Part shown: positions 6,364-7,762 of the stretch, one piece after another
Layout of the letters: each line of letters opens with the position of its first letter
How positions within the stretch are numbered: position 1 is the first letter of the stretch
Source of the DNA: Clostridia bacterium
GTDB taxonomy: Bacteria > Bacillota_A > Clostridia > Oscillospirales > CAG-272
Reading direction: 5' to 3'
Assembly: GCA_017935805.1 (NCBI GenBank)
Contig: JAGBGV010000338.1
Coordinates: 1 to 7,762, forward strand
Length of the DNA: 7,762 bases
Translations under genes and position numbers: made by a program
Notes under the pieces: model-generated
Seen by the model: the letters and a program-made list of their open reading frames with translations, nothing else
What the model was told of the DNA's origin: nothing
Databases searched by the model: none

Positions 6364-7419
6364 TTAGTTTTCAAATGCGTATACGGTGGTTGTGTCGTAC
6401 TTTTCACCGGGACGAAGCACGATGTTGGTAAAGCCCTCGTGATTGATTGAGTCGGGCATTGCCTGTGTCTCAAGGCAGATCGCGCAGTGCTTATACTGAG
6501 GTACGCCGCCCTTGAAGGCAGGGTCGGTCAGCACGATCATGTTGCCTGTGTAAACCTGAACGCAGGGTGCGTCGGTAAATACACTGAGCTTTCTGCCGGA
6601 CTTCGGCTCTGTAACAACTGCGCGGAGCTTGATCTGACCGTCGTAGTCGATGCATACGAAGTTGTTGTCAATGCCGCCGAATTCCTGCATCATGGGATGA
6701 TCTGCGCCGAACACGCTGCCCACAACCTTGGTTTCACGGAAGTCATAAGGTGTGCCTTCAACGTCGATCAGCTTGCCGTCGGGAATAAGCTCGGTATCAA
6801 GGCTGTTGATCTTGTCGCAGTCGAGCCACAGAGTATGATCATCAATAACGCCGGCCGCATATCCCGCAAGGTTGAAGTAACCGTGGCTTGTCATGTTAAC
6901 AATAGTGGGCTTGTCTGTTGTTGCTTCATAGTGAATTGACAGCGCGCCGGTATTAGTAAGAGTATATGTAACCTTAACAGTCAGAGTTCCGGGGAAATTC
7001 TCTTCTCCGTCGGGGCTGACATATGTGAGAACGAGCTTGGGCTCTTTCCCGTCGATCTCTTCTACATCCCAGATCTTTGCGTTAAAACCATACTTGCCGC
7101 CGTGGAGAGTGTTCTTGCCGTTATCGTTCTGTACAAGCTGATACTCTACCCCGTCAAGAGTGAACTTACCGCCGCCGATTCTGTTTCCTACTCTGCCGAT
7201 AAGAGCGCCCTGATATCCGTTTGCAGTAAGATAGCTGTCAATATCATCATATCCGCAAACAACGTCTGCTACCTCACCGTTCTTATCCTTCACCCACAGG
7301 TTCTTGATAATTCCGCCGTAGTTGAGAATGGATGCGGATGTGATGGATCCGTTATCAAGTGTATAGGAATATACCTTGCAGCCGCAGGGCATATATCCGA
7401 ATAATTCTTTTGTAATCAT
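6364..7419 (-). CDS. galM: Aldose 1-epimerase (mutarotase)
   Basis: Interconverts the alpha and beta anomers of galactose and glucose, feeding the Leloir pathway; cytoplasmic, with no signal peptide. The 351-residue length is typical. The active-site residues known from Lactococcus GalM can be placed: Arg80 in GRVGNRI, His106 in NTLHGG, the acid catalyst His179 in SHGYFNL, Asp251 in GGIDNNF, and the base Glu317 in LETQAMPDS. The substrate sugar cannot be told from sequence alone, since relatives act on several aldoses, but the neighbour galE supports a galactose role. The ATG at 7417-7419 is preceded by GGAGAAG (7429-7423). It lies 11 bases after the galE stop, so the two genes form an operon, and transcription ends at the hairpin just downstream. 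Confidence 0.95.
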   Translation of the reverse strand: MITKELFGYMPCGCKVYSYTLDNGSITSASILNYGGIIKNLWVKDKNGEVADVVCGYDDIDSYLTANGYQGALIGRVGNRIGGGKFTLDGVEYQLVQNDNGKNTLHGGKYGFNAKIWDVEEIDGKEPKLVLTYVSPDGEENFPGTLTVKVTYTLTNTGALSIHYEATTDKPTIVNMTSHGYFNLAGYAAGVIDDHTLWLDCDKINSLDTELIPDGKLIDVEGTPYDFRETKVVGSVFGADHPMMQEFGGIDNNFVCIDYDGQIKLRAVVTEPKSGRKLSVFTDAPCVQVYTGNMIVLTDPAFKGGVPQYKHCAICLETQAMPDSINHEGFTNIVLRPGEKYDTTTVYAFEN

Positions 7420-7430
7420 ATACTTCTCCG

Positions 7431-7762
7431 TCAGTCTTCAAATCCGTTGGGATTGTTCTTCTGCCATCTCCAGGAGTCTTCGCACATTTCACGAATGCCG
7501 TTTTCAGCCTTCCAACCAAGCTCGCGAAGAGCAAGATCAGCACTTGCATAGCATGTTGCAATATCTCCGGGACGTCTTGCCTGGATCTGATAAGGAACCT
7601 TTACACCAGTTGCGGCTTCAAAGTTCTTTACGATATCGAGAACACTGTAGCCGTTGCCTGTACCGAGGTTATACAGCTTAAGTCCGCAGTTTTCCTTGAG
7701 CTTATTTACAGCCTTAACATGACCTACAGCAAGGTCAACAACATGGATATAGTCGCGGACAC
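7431..7762 (-). CDS. galE: UDP-glucose 4-epimerase, C-terminal part (5' end outside window)
   Basis: I translated this frame by hand: about 109 codons, open to the right edge and ending in NPNGFED then TGA at 7433-7431. It reads as the C-terminal third of GalE, the NAD-dependent short-chain dehydrogenase/reductase-type enzyme that interconverts UDP-glucose and UDP-galactose. Signatures are [14 protein letters not shown], which corresponds to GVRDYIHVMDLADGH in E. coli with its UDP-binding Arg, then [16 protein letters not shown], and [13 protein letters not shown] with the second nucleotide-binding Arg. The family's C-terminal LGW and SWRWQ are also present. The NAD-binding Rossmann part and catalytic YxxxK lie outside the window. 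It is directly upstream of galM in the same operon and would supply the sugar-nucleotide step of galactose use or of cell-surface polysaccharide synthesis. Confidence 0.96.
   Translation of the reverse strand, partial: VRDYIHVVDLAVGHVKAVNKLKENCGLKLYNLGTGNGYSVLDIVKNFEAATGVKVPYQIQARRPGDIATCYASADLALRELGWKAENGIREMCEDSWRWQKNNPNGFED

Noticed and set aside
6487..6939. Open frame of 150 codons on the + strand.
   Set aside because: It lies entirely inside galM on the opposite strand, has no family resemblance I can see, and galM has intact catalytic motifs.

Overview
The window looks like an ordinary chromosomal segment from a spore-forming, low-to-mid-GC Firmicute of the class Clostridia (an Oscillospiraceae-type gut or rumen lineage is my guess, not shown by the sequence). 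The reasons are a clear SpoIIID gene, a pth-mfd pair followed by a foldase-type lipoprotein, strong GGAG-type ribosome binding sites, and short intergenic gaps. I see no phage, insertion sequence, CRISPR array, tRNA, rRNA or toxin-antitoxin module.

Layout. Bases 1-514 hold the C-terminal part of a metallo-beta-lactamase-fold hydrolase on the + strand. Bases 515-645 are a regulatory gap with a good sigma-A type promoter followed, before the next gene, by a terminator-like hairpin. From 646 to 5994 is a tight + strand operon: pth (peptidyl-tRNA hydrolase), mfd (transcription-repair coupling factor) and a lipoprotein resembling PrsA/SurA foldases, with gaps of 12 and 6 bases. Facing it on the - strand is spoIIID (5996-6247), whose stop codon lies one base from that of the lipoprotein gene. 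Upstream of spoIIID is a sequence resembling a sigma-E promoter, then a strong hairpin terminator with T-runs on both sides, then the - strand pair galM (aldose 1-epimerase) and galE (UDP-glucose 4-epimerase, cut by the window end).

How the genes work together. The + operon groups quality-control functions: recycling of prematurely released peptidyl-tRNA, removal of RNA polymerase stalled at DNA lesions, and folding of exported proteins. galE and galM belong to galactose (Leloir) metabolism and sugar-nucleotide interconversion. spoIIID is a mother-cell sporulation regulator that appears to be its own transcription unit, inserted between the two operons.

I found no convincing undescribed system. 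The parts most worth a second look are regulatory: the hairpin between promoter and pth, the sigma-E-like promoter and corrected start of spoIIID, and the convergent junction where a hairpin covers both stop codons.
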